A DNA stretch of 64,000 nucleotides, taken from the NCBI GenBank assembly GCA_050183765.1, contig JBFXAZ010000001.1:62001-126000 (forward strand), written 5' to 3'. The notes under the pieces are model-generated. The model was not told the DNA's origin, did not search any database, and was given only the letters and a program-made list of their open reading frames with translations. This document shows positions 46,646-55,543 of this stretch, piece after piece (positions within the stretch are counted from its first letter, which is position 1; each line of letters starts with the position of its first letter). The stretch is from JAFAZJ01 sp050183765 (GTDB lineage Bacteria > Pseudomonadota > Alphaproteobacteria > Reyranellales > Reyranellaceae). Both the position numbers and the translations under genes were made by a program.

Positions 46646-47863
46646 TCACGCCGATTTGTGCGCTTCGGAATCCAGCGTGAACAGCTCCTGGGGCCGCGTC
46701 ACGCCGCGCAGCGCATAGCGGCCCAGCGACACCAGGTAGTCGCGCTTGGCACCGCAGGCGGCGGCGAAGGCCGAGGACACGATGATGCGCTGGTCGATCG
46801 AGCGCGACAGCGCGGCCATTCGGCTGGCCTCGTTCACCGCCGGTCCGAGCACGGTGAAGTCGAGCCGCGAGCGGCCGCCGAAATTGCCGTAGAGCAGCTC
46901 GCCCTCGTGCAGCGCGAGGTAGAGATCGGTGGTCGGCAGGCCGTCGGTGCTGCGCGTGGCGCTGAGCGCCGTCGCGGCGGCGATCGCCTCCTTCGCCGCC
47001 TTCAGCGCGTGGCCGCAGGCGTTCTCCATCTCTTCGGCCGGGAAGATCGCCAGCAGGCCGTCGCCCATGAACTTGAGCACGTTGCCGCCATGCGCTTCGA
47101 GCGTGTCGACGACGACGCCGGCGTAGTCGTTGAGCAGGCCCAGCAGCAGGTGACGGTCGATGCTGTCGACGACGCGGGTGAAGCCCGAGAGGTCGCTGAA
47201 CCAGATCACCGCGCGAATCGACTCGGCGCGGCCGCGCTCGACGTTGCCCTCGAGCACGCGGCGCGCGGCGTCCTCGCCGAGATAGGTGCCGAGCAGGGTG
47301 CGCGTCGTGGCGTGCAGGATGTTGCGGTTGAAGACCAGCGCCAGCGGCTTCTGGATGGCTTCCAGCAGCGTGATCTGCGCGTTGCCGAAGCCGCCCGGTG
47401 CGTCGCTCACCCAGGAACTCAGCATGCCGTCGGTCGCGCCCAAGGTCGCGCCCGCGCCAAAGCCGGTGGCGAAGGCGGCGTACTCGGTCGCGCCCTCGCC
47501 GGCGAAGCGGTCGAGGAGCGGAAACTCGCCGCTGGGCGCGCCGTCGCCCAGCTTGCGGCGCAGGAACTTCTCCCTGGTTTCCAGCATGTGGCGGAACGGG
47601 CTCTGCTGCCAATCGGGACTGTTCTCGTCGAAGCTGCCGCGATCCAGCATGGTCATTTCCACGCCGCGCTCGCGCGTCCAGTGGAAGCTGCGCGAATCGA
47701 TGGTGGGATGCAGCACGTCGGCGCCGAGATTGATGCGCCGCAGGCTGGCGCCGCGATCGTTCATGCGCTCCGCCAGCGCCGGCAGGAATTGCTTGACCGA
47801 CGTGCCGTTCAGGCCTTCGTCGATCAGCCAGTCGGTCATCTCGCGGACGTCGTCGGTGCTCAT
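46646..47863 (-). CDS. Class III adenylate/guanylate cyclase
   Basis: The 405-residue cytoplasmic protein has a helical N-terminal part (MTDWLIDEGLNGTS, ALAERMNDRGASLRRINLGADVLHP) common in CyaA-like soluble cyclases and a C-terminal catalytic domain: WFSDLSGFTRVVDS and LKFMGDGLLAIFP carry the two metal Asp residues, then LALHEGELLYGNFG and DFTVLGPAVNEASRM. An upstream ATG at 47,977 would add 38 residues and overlap the start codon of the divergent cytochrome gene. The choice is open. Confidence 0.9.
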   Translation of the reverse strand: MSTDDVREMTDWLIDEGLNGTSVKQFLPALAERMNDRGASLRRINLGADVLHPTIDSRSFHWTRERGVEMTMLDRGSFDENSPDWQQSPFRHMLETREKFLRRKLGDGAPSGEFPLLDRFAGEGATEYAAFATGFGAGATLGATDGMLSSWVSDAPGGFGNAQITLLEAIQKPLALVFNRNILHATTRTLLGTYLGEDAARRVLEGNVERGRAESIRAVIWFSDLSGFTRVVDSIDRHLLLGLLNDYAGVVVDTLEAHGGNVLKFMGDGLLAIFPAEEMENACGHALKAAKEAIAAATALSATRSTDGLPTTDLYLALHEGELLYGNFGGRSRLDFTVLGPAVNEASRMAALSRSIDQRIIVSSAFAAACGAKRDYLVSLGRYALRGVTRPQELFTLDSEAHKSA

Positions 47864-47975
47864 GCGCCCCCAGATGGTGAGTGCGGCGGCGATTGTGTAG
47901 GCCGGCGAGCGCAACTCTTGCCTCCACCGACGGCGGCCCTCAGGATCGGGGACCGCCGCCGTGTTGGAAAGAGCC

Positions 47976-48302
47976 ATGATTGCCCGATTGACGGTCCTGA
48001 TCCTGCTGGTCGCCTCGCTGAGCCCGGTCACGTCGCTGGCGCAGGATCAAGCTGCCGTGCGACGGGGCCTCGCGGTGTCGGAGCAACGATGCGCCGCCTG
48101 CCACGCCGTGCACGCCGGCGAGAGCGCATCGCGCAATCCGGCGGCGGCCAGCTTCGCCCGCGTCGCCGCGACGCCCGGCGTGACGGAGCTGGCGCTGCAG
48201 GCGATGCTGCAGACCTCGCACCAGGCGATGCCCAACCTGATCATCGGCGTCGACGACATGCGCGACGTCATCGCCTACATCCTGAGCCTGCGCGGGCGCT
48301 AG
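47976..48302 (+). CDS. Small exported c-type cytochrome
   Basis: The 108-residue protein has a signal peptide (MIARLTVLILLVASLSPV, cleavage after SLAQ) and one haem-binding CAACH motif at about residues 37-41. MPNLIIGVDDMRDVIAYILSLRGR at the end provides the axial Met. It is a monohaem class I cytochrome and probably a periplasmic electron carrier. Its ATG shares bases with the alternative start of the divergent cyclase gene. Confidence 0.88.
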   Translation: MIARLTVLILLVASLSPVTSLAQDQAAVRRGLAVSEQRCAACHAVHAGESASRNPAAASFARVAATPGVTELALQAMLQTSHQAMPNLIIGVDDMRDVIAYILSLRGR

Positions 48303-48337
48303 GTGTTCGGTCCCGGTGTGCGGCTTATCGGGCGCAC

Positions 48338-48429
48338 CCTGTCATCCGCGGGGCCGTCCGCGGCCCCTGTAGCGCAGCGAGGGATCCAGGCGGCTTCCCT
48401 AGATCCCTCGCTGCGCTCGGGATGACAGG
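48338..48429. repeat. Family C intergenic palindrome, copy 3 (composite)
   Basis: The 92-bp element joins two parts. The left part (CCTGTCATCCGCGGGGCCG...GCGAGGGATCC) matches copy 1, while the right part (AGGCGGCTTCCCTAGATCC...GGGATGACAGG) matches copy 2. Its ends are complementary. It lies between the cytochrome and transglutaminase genes (convergent). Confidence 0.85.
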
Positions 48430-48462
48430 GAAACTCTGATCTTGCGCTCGTTGCGCCAGGCC

Positions 48463-49278
48463 TCAGTCGACGCGGCGGACCTCGACCCGCACGGTCATCT
48501 CGGCCTCGGATGCGCCGGTGCGCCGGCCGGTGACGGGCGCCGCCTCGGTGTAGTCGAGCCCGACGGCGAGCTTCAGGTAGTCGCCGGTGGGCGACAATCC
48601 GCTCGCCGGATCGAAGCCGACCCAGCCGAGCTCGGGGACATGCGCCTCGGCCCAGGCGTGGCTCGCGCCGGCGACCGGCGGATCGGCGTCGATGCGCTTG
48701 TAGCCGCTGACGTAGCGCGCCGGGATGCCGAGCCGGCGGCAGCAGGCGATGAAGGCGTGCGACTGGTCCTGCCTCACGCCCTCGCCGCGCCGCAGCGCCT
48801 CGATCGCCGAGGTCTCGACCGTCGAGGCGCCGAGCTTGTAGGCGATGCGCGCGCGGATGCGATACATGATCTCGTGCAGCAGCGGCACGCGGCCCTGGAT
48901 GTCGGCGACGCGCGGTGCCAGGTCGCCGACCACCGCGTCGATCGAGGCGTCGTGCATCGCCAGCCCGGTGTTGCGCAGCCAGAACACGGGCGGCAGCGGA
49001 TCGGGGGCGGGATAGCGCAGCCAGCTGTGGTCGTTCGACCAGGTGTATTCGCCATGCGCCACCAGCTCGATCTCGCGATGCGGCGTGGCCAGCGAGAACG
49101 TGCTGACGGCATTGCCGTGGCCGTCGGTCCAGTCCAGCCGCTTGCCCGGTCCGCGCACGCTCCAGCTCAGCACGCGCTGGCCCTCGGCCGGCTTGGGCGT
49201 GAGCCTGGTGTCGTCGATCGAATAGCGCACCGGCTCGGCGAAGCGAAAGCGCGTGACGTGGGTGACGGCGAGGCGCAT
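48463..49278 (-). CDS. Transglutaminase-like protein lacking the catalytic cysteine
   Basis: The 271-residue protein has the N-terminal beta domain (LAVTHVTRFRFAEPVRYS) and transglutaminase core. The usual catalytic GVCQD reads GVRQDQSHAF, with R169 encoded by AGG in place of Cys. His207 (GASHAWAEA) and D223 (GFDPASG) of the triad remain. Two later Cys (179-180) could not easily replace it. It is last in a cluster with alpha-E and ATP-grasp genes, a set associated with peptide or protein tailoring in the family literature. Without Cys it may act as a scaffold or binding partner. Confidence 0.85.
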   Translation of the reverse strand: MRLAVTHVTRFRFAEPVRYSIDDTRLTPKPAEGQRVLSWSVRGPGKRLDWTDGHGNAVSTFSLATPHREIELVAHGEYTWSNDHSWLRYPAPDPLPPVFWLRNTGLAMHDASIDAVVGDLAPRVADIQGRVPLLHEIMYRIRARIAYKLGASTVETSAIEALRRGEGVRQDQSHAFIACCRRLGIPARYVSGYKRIDADPPVAGASHAWAEAHVPELGWVGFDPASGLSPTGDYLKLAVGLDYTEAAPVTGRRTGASEAEMTVRVEVRRVD

Positions 49279-49290
49279 GGCCGACTCCTA

Positions 49291-49430
49291 CCTTCCCCCG
49301 CTGGCGGGGGAAGGTGCCCGAAGGGCGGATGGGGGTGGCGGCATTGCGGTCGGACGGCGCCGTCGGTGTTGTCGCACCAACCACCCCCATCCGGCGCTTC
49401 GCGCCGCCTTCCCCCGCCAGCGGGGGAAGG
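49291..49430. repeat. Family B intergenic palindrome
   Basis: The 140-bp element has ends CCTTCCCCCGCTGGCGGGGGAAGG-like hairpins (each under 24 bp) and internal arms GGATGGGGGTGG/CCACCCCCATCC. It is related in plan to family A but differs in sequence, and it is the only copy in the window. It separates transglutaminase from alpha-E genes within what otherwise looks like one transcription unit. Confidence 0.85.
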
Positions 49431-49454
49431 TATGAATTGATCTCATCACCATCC

Positions 49455-50387
49455 TCAATCCATCAGGAACTGGCGGCCGATCTCGCCCGACAGCGTGTCG
49501 AGGCGATCGCGCACATCTTCGAGGAAATCGCGCAGGCCGGCCTCGAAGATGTCGTCGATGCGGCCGTAGCGCAGCTCGGCGTGCAGCGCGCCGGCCTGGC
49601 GGTCGGCCTCGCCGCGATTGCCGTAGAGCTCGGCCAGCTCGCGCATGCTGAGGTCGAGCTGCCACAGGCAGTGATGGATCGAGCGCGGCAGGTCGCGGCG
49701 CAGGATCAACAGCTCGGCGACGCGGCGCGGCTCGATGCGCGCGCGATAGATGCGGCGGTAGGTGCGCAGCGCGCCGATGCAGGTGAGGATCTCCGACCAG
49801 CCGTAGTAGTCGACGCCGTCGCGCGCCTCGGGCGCGCCGTCGGGCTGCAGGCGGTGGTACTTCACGTCGAGGATGCGGATGGTGTTGTCGGCGCGCTCCA
49901 GGTAGGTGCCCAGCGACATGAAGTTCCAGGCCTCGTCGCGCAGCAGCGTCGACTGCGCGGCGCCGGCGATCAGCACGGTCTGCTTCTTCACCGTCTCGAC
50001 CAGCGCGCCGCGATCGATGCCGCCGCGCCGCCGCCGTGCGATCGCCGAGACCTCGAGCCACAGCCCGTTGAGGCTCTCCCAGACGTCGGTGGTGAGGTTG
50101 TTGCGCTCGGCGCGGGCGTTGTCGCGCGCGGCGCGCACCGAGTTGATCACGCTCGAGGGATTCTCGGCGCTGAGCGTCATGAAGTCGATCAGCTGCGGCA
50201 GCTCGCCGTCGGGATGCGTCGCCTCGAAGGCGTCGGCCAGGCCGTACATCTCGGCGAGATCGAAGGCCTCGGTCTTGCTCGACTGCAGCGCCGTGCGCTG
50301 CGTCGCTTCCAAGAGCCGCGCCATGTTCTCGGCGCGCTGCAGGTAGCGGCCCATCCAGTAGAGGTTCTTGGCGGTGCTGCTCAGCAT
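49455..50387 (-). CDS. Alpha-E domain protein (DUF403)
   Basis: The 310-residue helical protein begins MLSSTAKNLYWMGRYLQRAENMARLLEATQRT (spread over residues 1-32) and has LMTLS, SSVINSVRAARDNARAERNNLT and a long C-terminal helix bundle, matching DUF403/alpha-E. The partner set (ATP-grasp before it, transglutaminase after it) is conserved. Its enzymatic role is not established. It begins 13 bp after the ATP-grasp gene. Confidence 0.92.
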   Translation of the reverse strand: MLSSTAKNLYWMGRYLQRAENMARLLEATQRTALQSSKTEAFDLAEMYGLADAFEATHPDGELPQLIDFMTLSAENPSSVINSVRAARDNARAERNNLTTDVWESLNGLWLEVSAIARRRRGGIDRGALVETVKKQTVLIAGAAQSTLLRDEAWNFMSLGTYLERADNTIRILDVKYHRLQPDGAPEARDGVDYYGWSEILTCIGALRTYRRIYRARIEPRRVAELLILRRDLPRSIHHCLWQLDLSMRELAELYGNRGEADRQAGALHAELRYGRIDDIFEAGLRDFLEDVRDRLDTLSGEIGRQFLMD

Positions 50388-50400
50388 GGCGCGGCCGGCC

Positions 50401-51867
50401 TCATGACTGGCTCTGGCTCTGGCTTTGCGTCTCCTCCGGCTCCTCGCCGTCGGGCCCCAGCACCCAGGTGTCCTTGGTGCCGCCGCCCTGGCTGGAGTTG
50501 ACCACCAGCGAGCCGTCCTTGAGCGCCACGCGGGTCAGCCCGCCAGGCACGATGGTGATGTCCTTGCCCGACAGCACGAAGGGCCGCAGATCGACATGGC
50601 GCGGCGCCACGCCCTGGTTGACGAAGGTCGGGCAGGTGCTGAGCGCCAAGGTCGGCTGGGCGATGTAGTCGTAGGGATGCGCCACGAGATGGGCGCGGAA
50701 CGACTCGATTTCTTCCTTGGTCGAGGTCGGGCCGACCAGCATGCCCTTGCCGCCGGAGCCGTGGACCTCCTTGACGACGAGCTCGGGCAGATGATCGAGC
50801 ACGTATTTCAGGTCGTCGGGCTTGTCGCCGCGATAGGTCGGCACGTTCTGCAGGATCGGCTCCTCGCCGAGATAGAAACGGATCATGTCGGGCACGTAGA
50901 CATAGGTCGACTTGTCGTCAGCCACGCCGTTGCCGATGGCGTTGACCACGTTGACGCGCCTGGACCGCAGCGCGCCGACCAGGCCTGGCAGGCCCAGCAG
51001 CGAGTCTGGACGGAAGGCCAGCGGGTCGAGGAAGGCGTCGTCGATGCGCCGGTAGATCACGTCGACGCGCTGCGGGCCGCGCGGCGTGCGCATGTAGACG
51101 CGGCCCTCGTCGACGAACAGGTCGGTGCCCTCGACCAGCTCGATGCCCATCTCGTCGGCGAGGAAGGCGTGCTCGAAGTAGGCGCTGTTGTACTGGCCCG
51201 GCGTCAGCAGCACCACGTTGGGCTCGGCCTCGTCGCTGAACGACACCGAGCGCAAGGTGGCGAGCAGCTCCTCGGTGTAATTGGCGACCGGCAGCACGCC
51301 CATCTGGGCGAAGAGCTCCGGCGCCAGCCGCATCATCACCTCGCGGTTCTCCAGCACGTAGGACACGCCCGAGGGCGTGCGCACGTTGTCCTCCAGCACG
51401 AAGAACTCGCGCTCGCCGACCCGCACGATGTCGATGCCGGCGATGTGGCAGTGCACGCCGCCGGGCAGCTCGAGATCCTGCGCCAGCGGCACGAACTCGG
51501 AATTCAGCAGCAGCTGGCGCTCGGGGATCACGCCGGCGCGGCAGATCTGGCGCTCACCATAGGCATCGGTGAGGAAGGCGTTGAGCGCCTTGACGCGCTG
51601 CGTCAGGCCGCGCTCGAGGAACTGCCATTCGTCATGGGCGATGACGCGCGGGATGATGTCGAAGGGGATCGTCGTCTCGTGCCCGTCGGTCGCGCCGTAG
51701 GCGCCGAAGGTGATGCCCTGGCGGCGATAGAACTGGTCGACTTCGCCGCGCTTGGTTTCGAGGGTTGCCGCCGGCGTGTCGGCCAGCCATTGCGCCACGT
51801 CGCGGTAGGGGGCGCGCACGCCATCGGGCGCCGAGGTCATCTCATCGAAGGCCTTGATGCCCGCCAT
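50401..51867 (-). CDS. Circularly permuted ATP-grasp protein
   Basis: The 488-residue protein is of the DUF404/DUF407 circularly permuted ATP-grasp type. Segments visible are the N-terminal FYRRQGITFGAYG, GVHCHIAGIDIVRVGEREFFVLEDNVRTPSG (in parts, residues about 165-195), VDVIYRRIDDAFLDPLAFR, and VKEVHGSGGKGMLVGP near the nucleotide site. It would ligate an amine to a carboxylate; substrates unknown. A run of Gln-Ser repeats ends the protein. ATG at 51,867 is preceded by GGGGAG. Confidence 0.92.
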   Translation of the reverse strand: MAGIKAFDEMTSAPDGVRAPYRDVAQWLADTPAATLETKRGEVDQFYRRQGITFGAYGATDGHETTIPFDIIPRVIAHDEWQFLERGLTQRVKALNAFLTDAYGERQICRAGVIPERQLLLNSEFVPLAQDLELPGGVHCHIAGIDIVRVGEREFFVLEDNVRTPSGVSYVLENREVMMRLAPELFAQMGVLPVANYTEELLATLRSVSFSDEAEPNVVLLTPGQYNSAYFEHAFLADEMGIELVEGTDLFVDEGRVYMRTPRGPQRVDVIYRRIDDAFLDPLAFRPDSLLGLPGLVGALRSRRVNVVNAIGNGVADDKSTYVYVPDMIRFYLGEEPILQNVPTYRGDKPDDLKYVLDHLPELVVKEVHGSGGKGMLVGPTSTKEEIESFRAHLVAHPYDYIAQPTLALSTCPTFVNQGVAPRHVDLRPFVLSGKDITIVPGGLTRVALKDGSLVVNSSQGGGTKDTWVLGPDGEEPEETQSQSQSQS

Positions 51868-52010
51868 GCAGTCCATTCTCCCCACGCGCCCGAACGCCAT
51901 CCCAACGCATTCGTGCCCAAGATGGTAGCAAAAAACACGCCAGCACCACGCTCTTGACCTGCCTGCGTCAGACGCCGCACCGTTCGTGGGCATCAGCGGA
52001 AGGAACGGGC

Positions 52011-53000
52011 ATGAAGCAGATCCAGTTGAGCGCCTATGGCGTGCCGGAACAGGTCGCGCACTGCGTGGAGGTGCCCGATGTCGGTGCGCCGGCAGCCGAC
52101 GAGGTGGTCTTCGACGTGCTGCTGTTTCCCATCAACCCCGCCGATGTCTGGTTCTGCCGCGGCTCGTACCGCCTGAAGCCGCCGCTGCCGGCGACGCCGG
52201 GCGCCGAATGCGTCGGCCGCGTCGCCGCGGTCGGTGCGAGTGTCTCGCATGTGAAGCCGGGCGACCTGGTGATCAACCTGCAGCGCGAGAACTGGGCGCA
52301 GCGCCGCCGGGTGAAGGGCAGCGACGTCATCAGGCTGCCCGACGGCATCGACCTGCAGCAGGCGGCGATGGTGCGCATCAATCCGCCCACCGCCTCGCTG
52401 ATGCTGAGCGACTTTGTCGCGCTGCTGCCCGGCGACTGGGTGATCCAGAACGTCGCCAATTCCGCCGTGGGCAAGCTGGTGATCCGCCTCGCCAAGGGCC
52501 GCGGCCTGCGCACGCTCAACGTCGTGCGCCGCGAGTCGCTGTTCGCGGAGCTCGAGGCGCTGGGCGCCGATGCCTGCGTGGTCGACGGTCCGGACCTGTG
52601 GCAGCGCGCGCGTGCGCTGACCGAGAACGCGCCGATCAAGCTCGGCATCGACGCGGTGTCGGGCGAGGCCACGGGACGGCTGGGCAACTGCGTCGCCGAC
52701 GGCGGCACGGTGTGTAACTACGGCGCGATGACCGGGCAGGACCCGGTCATGAACCGCTCCGACGTGATCTATCGCGGCGTGATCCTCACCGGCTTCATGC
52801 TCGGCCGCTTCCTGGCGAAACGGCCGATCGAGCAGGTGAGGGCGCTCTACGCCGAGCTGGCCGATCGCGTCGTCTCGGGCGATCTGCAGGCGCCGGTCGA
52901 GAGGATCTATCCGATCGAGGAGATCGGCGCTGCGCTGGCGCGCGCGCAGCAGGGCGAGCGCAGCGGCAAGATCCTCGTCGCGCCCAACGGCCCGGTGTGA
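52011..53000 (+). CDS. MDR-family enoyl reductase-like oxidoreductase
   Basis: The 329-residue protein of the medium-chain reductase superfamily lacks catalytic zinc ligands, has PINPADVWFCRGSY and GAECVGRVAAVG in the GroES-like domain and NVANSAVGKLVIRLAKGRGLR in the Rossmann part. The closest pattern is mitochondrial trans-2-enoyl-CoA reductase (MECR/ETR1). The exact substrate remains open. ATG at 52,011 is used; an upstream ATG at 51,954 adds an unlikely 19 residues. Confidence 0.87.
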   Translation: MKQIQLSAYGVPEQVAHCVEVPDVGAPAADEVVFDVLLFPINPADVWFCRGSYRLKPPLPATPGAECVGRVAAVGASVSHVKPGDLVINLQRENWAQRRRVKGSDVIRLPDGIDLQQAAMVRINPPTASLMLSDFVALLPGDWVIQNVANSAVGKLVIRLAKGRGLRTLNVVRRESLFAELEALGADACVVDGPDLWQRARALTENAPIKLGIDAVSGEATGRLGNCVADGGTVCNYGAMTGQDPVMNRSDVIYRGVILTGFMLGRFLAKRPIEQVRALYAELADRVVSGDLQAPVERIYPIEEIGAALARAQQGERSGKILVAPNGPV

Positions 53001-53003
53001 ACT

Positions 53004-53600
53004 TCAGAGGATGATCGGCCCGGCGGTCAGGCGCTTCTCGAGCTGCTGGATACGGATCTGCTGCTGTCTGAGCTCGTCCTGCAGGGTCATGTACATGAGA
53101 TTCAATTCAACCATGCGGAACTTGCCAGGCTGCTCGTTTCCGCTGGCTGCGTTGGACAGGGCCGCCCCGGCCCCCATGACGCCGTGGCCGTTCAAGTCGA
53201 AGATCTGACTCTTGGGCACCTTGCGCTTCGACAATTGGCTCCACACCCGCTGGGCGCGCTTGATCGACAGCCAATCGAGCGTGCCCTCGTTGCGGCTCTC
53301 GTTCTTGTCGGCGTTGCCGATGATGAAAACCCGCCGCGAGGGCGAACCGAGCAGGAATGTCGCCGCGTCGTCGAGCGCAGCAGCGTGATCTTCCCGCACA
53401 TGCGCATCGCCCTGGGCGAAATCGAACAACGTGATTCTCAAGCCGCCGGGGACGTCCGTCGAATACACGTGCAGGCCCAGGCGCCGCGATGAACGGATGA
53501 AGGCGGCGGTGAGTTCAGCCTTGGTGGGTGGTGGCGGCTTCGCTGCCTGATTGCTCGCGTGGAGCGGATTGATGCCCCTGGGTCTGGCGTTGCGCAGCAT
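53004..53600 (-). CDS. OmpA-like domain protein without signal peptide
   Basis: The 198-residue protein has an OmpA C-terminal-like fold (RVFIIGNADKNESRNEGTLDWLSIKRAQRVWSQLSKRKVPKSQI, read across residues 95-140), then a coiled-coil tail (LQDELRQQQIRIQQLEKRL). No signal peptide is seen, so envelope localisation is doubtful. The start at 53,600 is supported by GGGGAGCG. Convergent with the MDR gene. Confidence 0.6.
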   Translation of the reverse strand: MLRNARPRGINPLHASNQAAKPPPPTKAELTAAFIRSSRRLGLHVYSTDVPGGLRITLFDFAQGDAHVREDHAAALDDAATFLLGSPSRRVFIIGNADKNESRNEGTLDWLSIKRAQRVWSQLSKRKVPKSQIFDLNGHGVMGAGAALSNAASGNEQPGKFRMVELNLMYMTLQDELRQQQIRIQQLEKRLTAGPIIL

Positions 53601-53752
53601 GGTGTTCGCTCCCCGCGACGGTTCATTCACGGGTGGCTTGATGCACGGTTGAATGAGCGTGCGCTGTTCCCCGCGGCACAGGCCTTGGCAGAACCGGCGA
53701 TGATGGCGAAGATGCGCGGCGACGGGCGGGCTCGCCGCCGATGGAGGGAACC

Positions 53753-54151
53753 ATGCCGAAGGACCAGGTGCAGGACTACGCGTCGGAAGTGGCGGCGGTC
53801 GAGGCTACGCTGCAGACCTATTTCGACGGGCTCTACGAGGGCGACACCGGCAAGCTGGGCCACGCCTTCCACCCGTTCGCGCATCTCTACGGCGTCGGGC
53901 CGGACGGCAAGGCGACGGACATGCCGCGCGAGGAGTGGCTGAAGGGCGTCGGCAGCCGCGCGTCGGCGAAATCCAGGGGCGACGAGCGGCGCGATCGCAT
54001 CGTGTCGATCGATTTCAACGGCCCCAATGCCGCCTTCGCCAAGGTCGAGTGCCAGCTGCCGCCGCGCTATTTCACCGACTACCTGACCTTGCTGAAGGTC
54101 GAGGGCCGCTGGCAGGTGATCGCCAAAGCCTACACTACCGTCACGAAGTAG
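53753..54151 (+). CDS. NTF2-like protein, lumazine-binding type
   Basis: The 132-residue protein has the cone fold (YASEVAAVEATLQTYFDGLYEGDTGKLGHAFHP, AHLYGVGPDG, FTDYLTLLKVEGRWQVIAKAY), similar in kind to the 42,822 gene. GGAGG before the ATG at 53,753 decides the start over one at 53,741. The two genes are not closely adjacent in sequence. Its stop is one base from the convergent DUF3429 gene's stop. Confidence 0.8.
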   Translation: MPKDQVQDYASEVAAVEATLQTYFDGLYEGDTGKLGHAFHPFAHLYGVGPDGKATDMPREEWLKGVGSRASAKSRGDERRDRIVSIDFNGPNAAFAKVECQLPPRYFTDYLTLLKVEGRWQVIAKAYTTVTK

Positions 54152-54544
54152 CTATAGCGGGCCGCCGAGGATCGTGCCGAGCAGCGCGACGAGCGCGATC
54201 CCGGTGAGCGGCCAACGCAGGCGCGGATACCACGCAGGCACGAAGCCGCGCCGCGCGCCGAAGATGTCGTAGGCCAGCGCGCCGAGGAAGCCCGCCGCCA
54301 TGATGGTGAGGCCGGTGCGCCCGCCGGTCGCCAGCGCACCGAAGGCGACCAGCGCGGGAAGGATCGAGGCGACGAGGCGGGCCGCCGGCACCGGCTGCTC
54401 GCGCATCGCCAGCCCCCAGTGCACTGCGCCCAGGAACGACAGCGCGCAGGCGGCGTAGGCGCTCAGCAGCGATGCGCCGTAGAGACGCCAGATGGGTGTC
54501 GCGCCGAACAACGCGAGCGCCGCGCCCGCGACCAGAGGCGCCAA
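54152..54544 (-). CDS. DUF3429 membrane protein
   Basis: The 130-residue membrane protein has about five hydrophobic stretches and matches DUF3429: LFGATPIWRLYGASLLSAYAACALSFLGAVHWGLAM spread over residues 12-48. No enzymatic role is known. It is downstream of the cyclophilin gene in the opposite orientation relation only by position; all are on the minus strand with a 115-bp gap. Confidence 0.8.
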   Translation of the reverse strand: MAPLVAGAALALFGATPIWRLYGASLLSAYAACALSFLGAVHWGLAMREQPVPAARLVASILPALVAFGALATGGRTGLTIMAAGFLGALAYDIFGARRGFVPAWYPRLRWPLTGIALVALLGTILGGPL

Positions 54545-54658
54545 TGAGGCGATCCCGATGGCGATGGCGGCACCAGGCGCGGAGGGCCGCGCCTGGCGGC
54601 GCGGCCCTTCATCACGCGGATTGGCGTCGCGTTGCCTGGGTCGGCGCCGAGGCGTCGC

Positions 54659-55189
54659 CTACTCCTTCACGTCGGCGGCGACCTTGACGCTGATCATCTT
54701 GTCCGGCGTGCGCGGCGGCTCACCCTTGGCGATCTTGTCGACGAACTCCATGCCCGACGTGACCTTGCCCCAGACGGTGTACTTGCCGTCGAGGAAGTTC
54801 GCGTCGGCGAGGCAGATGAAGAACTGGCTGCGCGCGCTGTTGGGATCGCTGGTGCGCGCCATCGAGGCGACGCCGCGCACATGCGGCTCCTTGGAGAATT
54901 CCGCCGGCAGCGGATCGCCCATGCCGCCCGTGCCGGTGCCGGTGGGATCGCCGGTCTGCGCCATGAAGCCGGCGATCACGCGATGGAACACCACGCCGTC
55001 GTACTTGCCCTCGCGCGCCAGCTTCTTGATCTGGGCCACGTGCTTGGGCGCCAGGTCGGGGCGCATCTCGATGACGACCCGGCCGTCCTTGAGCTGGATG
55101 TAGAGCGTGTTCTCGCGGTCCATGGCCTGGCCCTCGCTGGCGACCGTAAGGAAGACGAGCGTTGCCACAATCGATGCGATCCAGCGCAT
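54659..55189 (-). CDS. Exported cyclophilin-type peptidyl-prolyl isomerase
   Basis: The 176-residue enzyme has a signal peptide (SIVATLVFLTVASEGQA) and a complete cyclophilin domain: FHRVIAGFMAQTGDPTGTGTGG (in parts), GVASMARTSDPNSARSQFFICLAD with the catalytic Arg and Phe, and GKVTSGMEFVDKI. It assists folding in the periplasm and is the second exported PPIase of the window. It begins a region without further genes for 350 bp on its upstream side. Confidence 0.94.
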   Translation of the reverse strand: MRWIASIVATLVFLTVASEGQAMDRENTLYIQLKDGRVVIEMRPDLAPKHVAQIKKLAREGKYDGVVFHRVIAGFMAQTGDPTGTGTGGMGDPLPAEFSKEPHVRGVASMARTSDPNSARSQFFICLADANFLDGKYTVWGKVTSGMEFVDKIAKGEPPRTPDKMISVKVAADVKE

Positions 55190-55543
55190 GGTGTCCTCGG
55201 GTCGGGTATTGGTTGTCGAACGATGGTCGGAAGAGGCGCGCGGACCATGGCCGAACCGATTCCATGTGGCAACCGATTTGGCGCCGTCGCGAAGGCGGCC
55301 TTGTGCCCCCGTTCGGGCCTTTCGACCATCTCAGAGTCGCTGCAAGAGGCCGGGTGAATCTCCCTTCCTGATACGTCGCATGAAGATGGCAAACTAACCC
55401 ACAATACCGATTGAGTTTTATCTAAGTCATTGAGAAAACGAACGAATTTGCGCTTTTTCACTGTCGCGACGACGCCGGCACGGGTATCCTGAGCGCCGAT
55501 ATTTGATCTCATAGTCTGTGCCATATTCGACCGTAGGCGACTG
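55190..55543. other. Low-GC intergenic region
   Basis: This 354-bp region is richer in A and T than its surroundings, especially 55,375-55,475. It contains TTGAGT followed by TATCTA at 55,411-55,424, and TTGATC...TATTCG at about 55,504-55,530, which could be promoter pieces for the CpaF-like gene. No start codon with a good ribosome-binding site lies inside it, and I see no RNA structure I can name. Confidence 0.4.
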
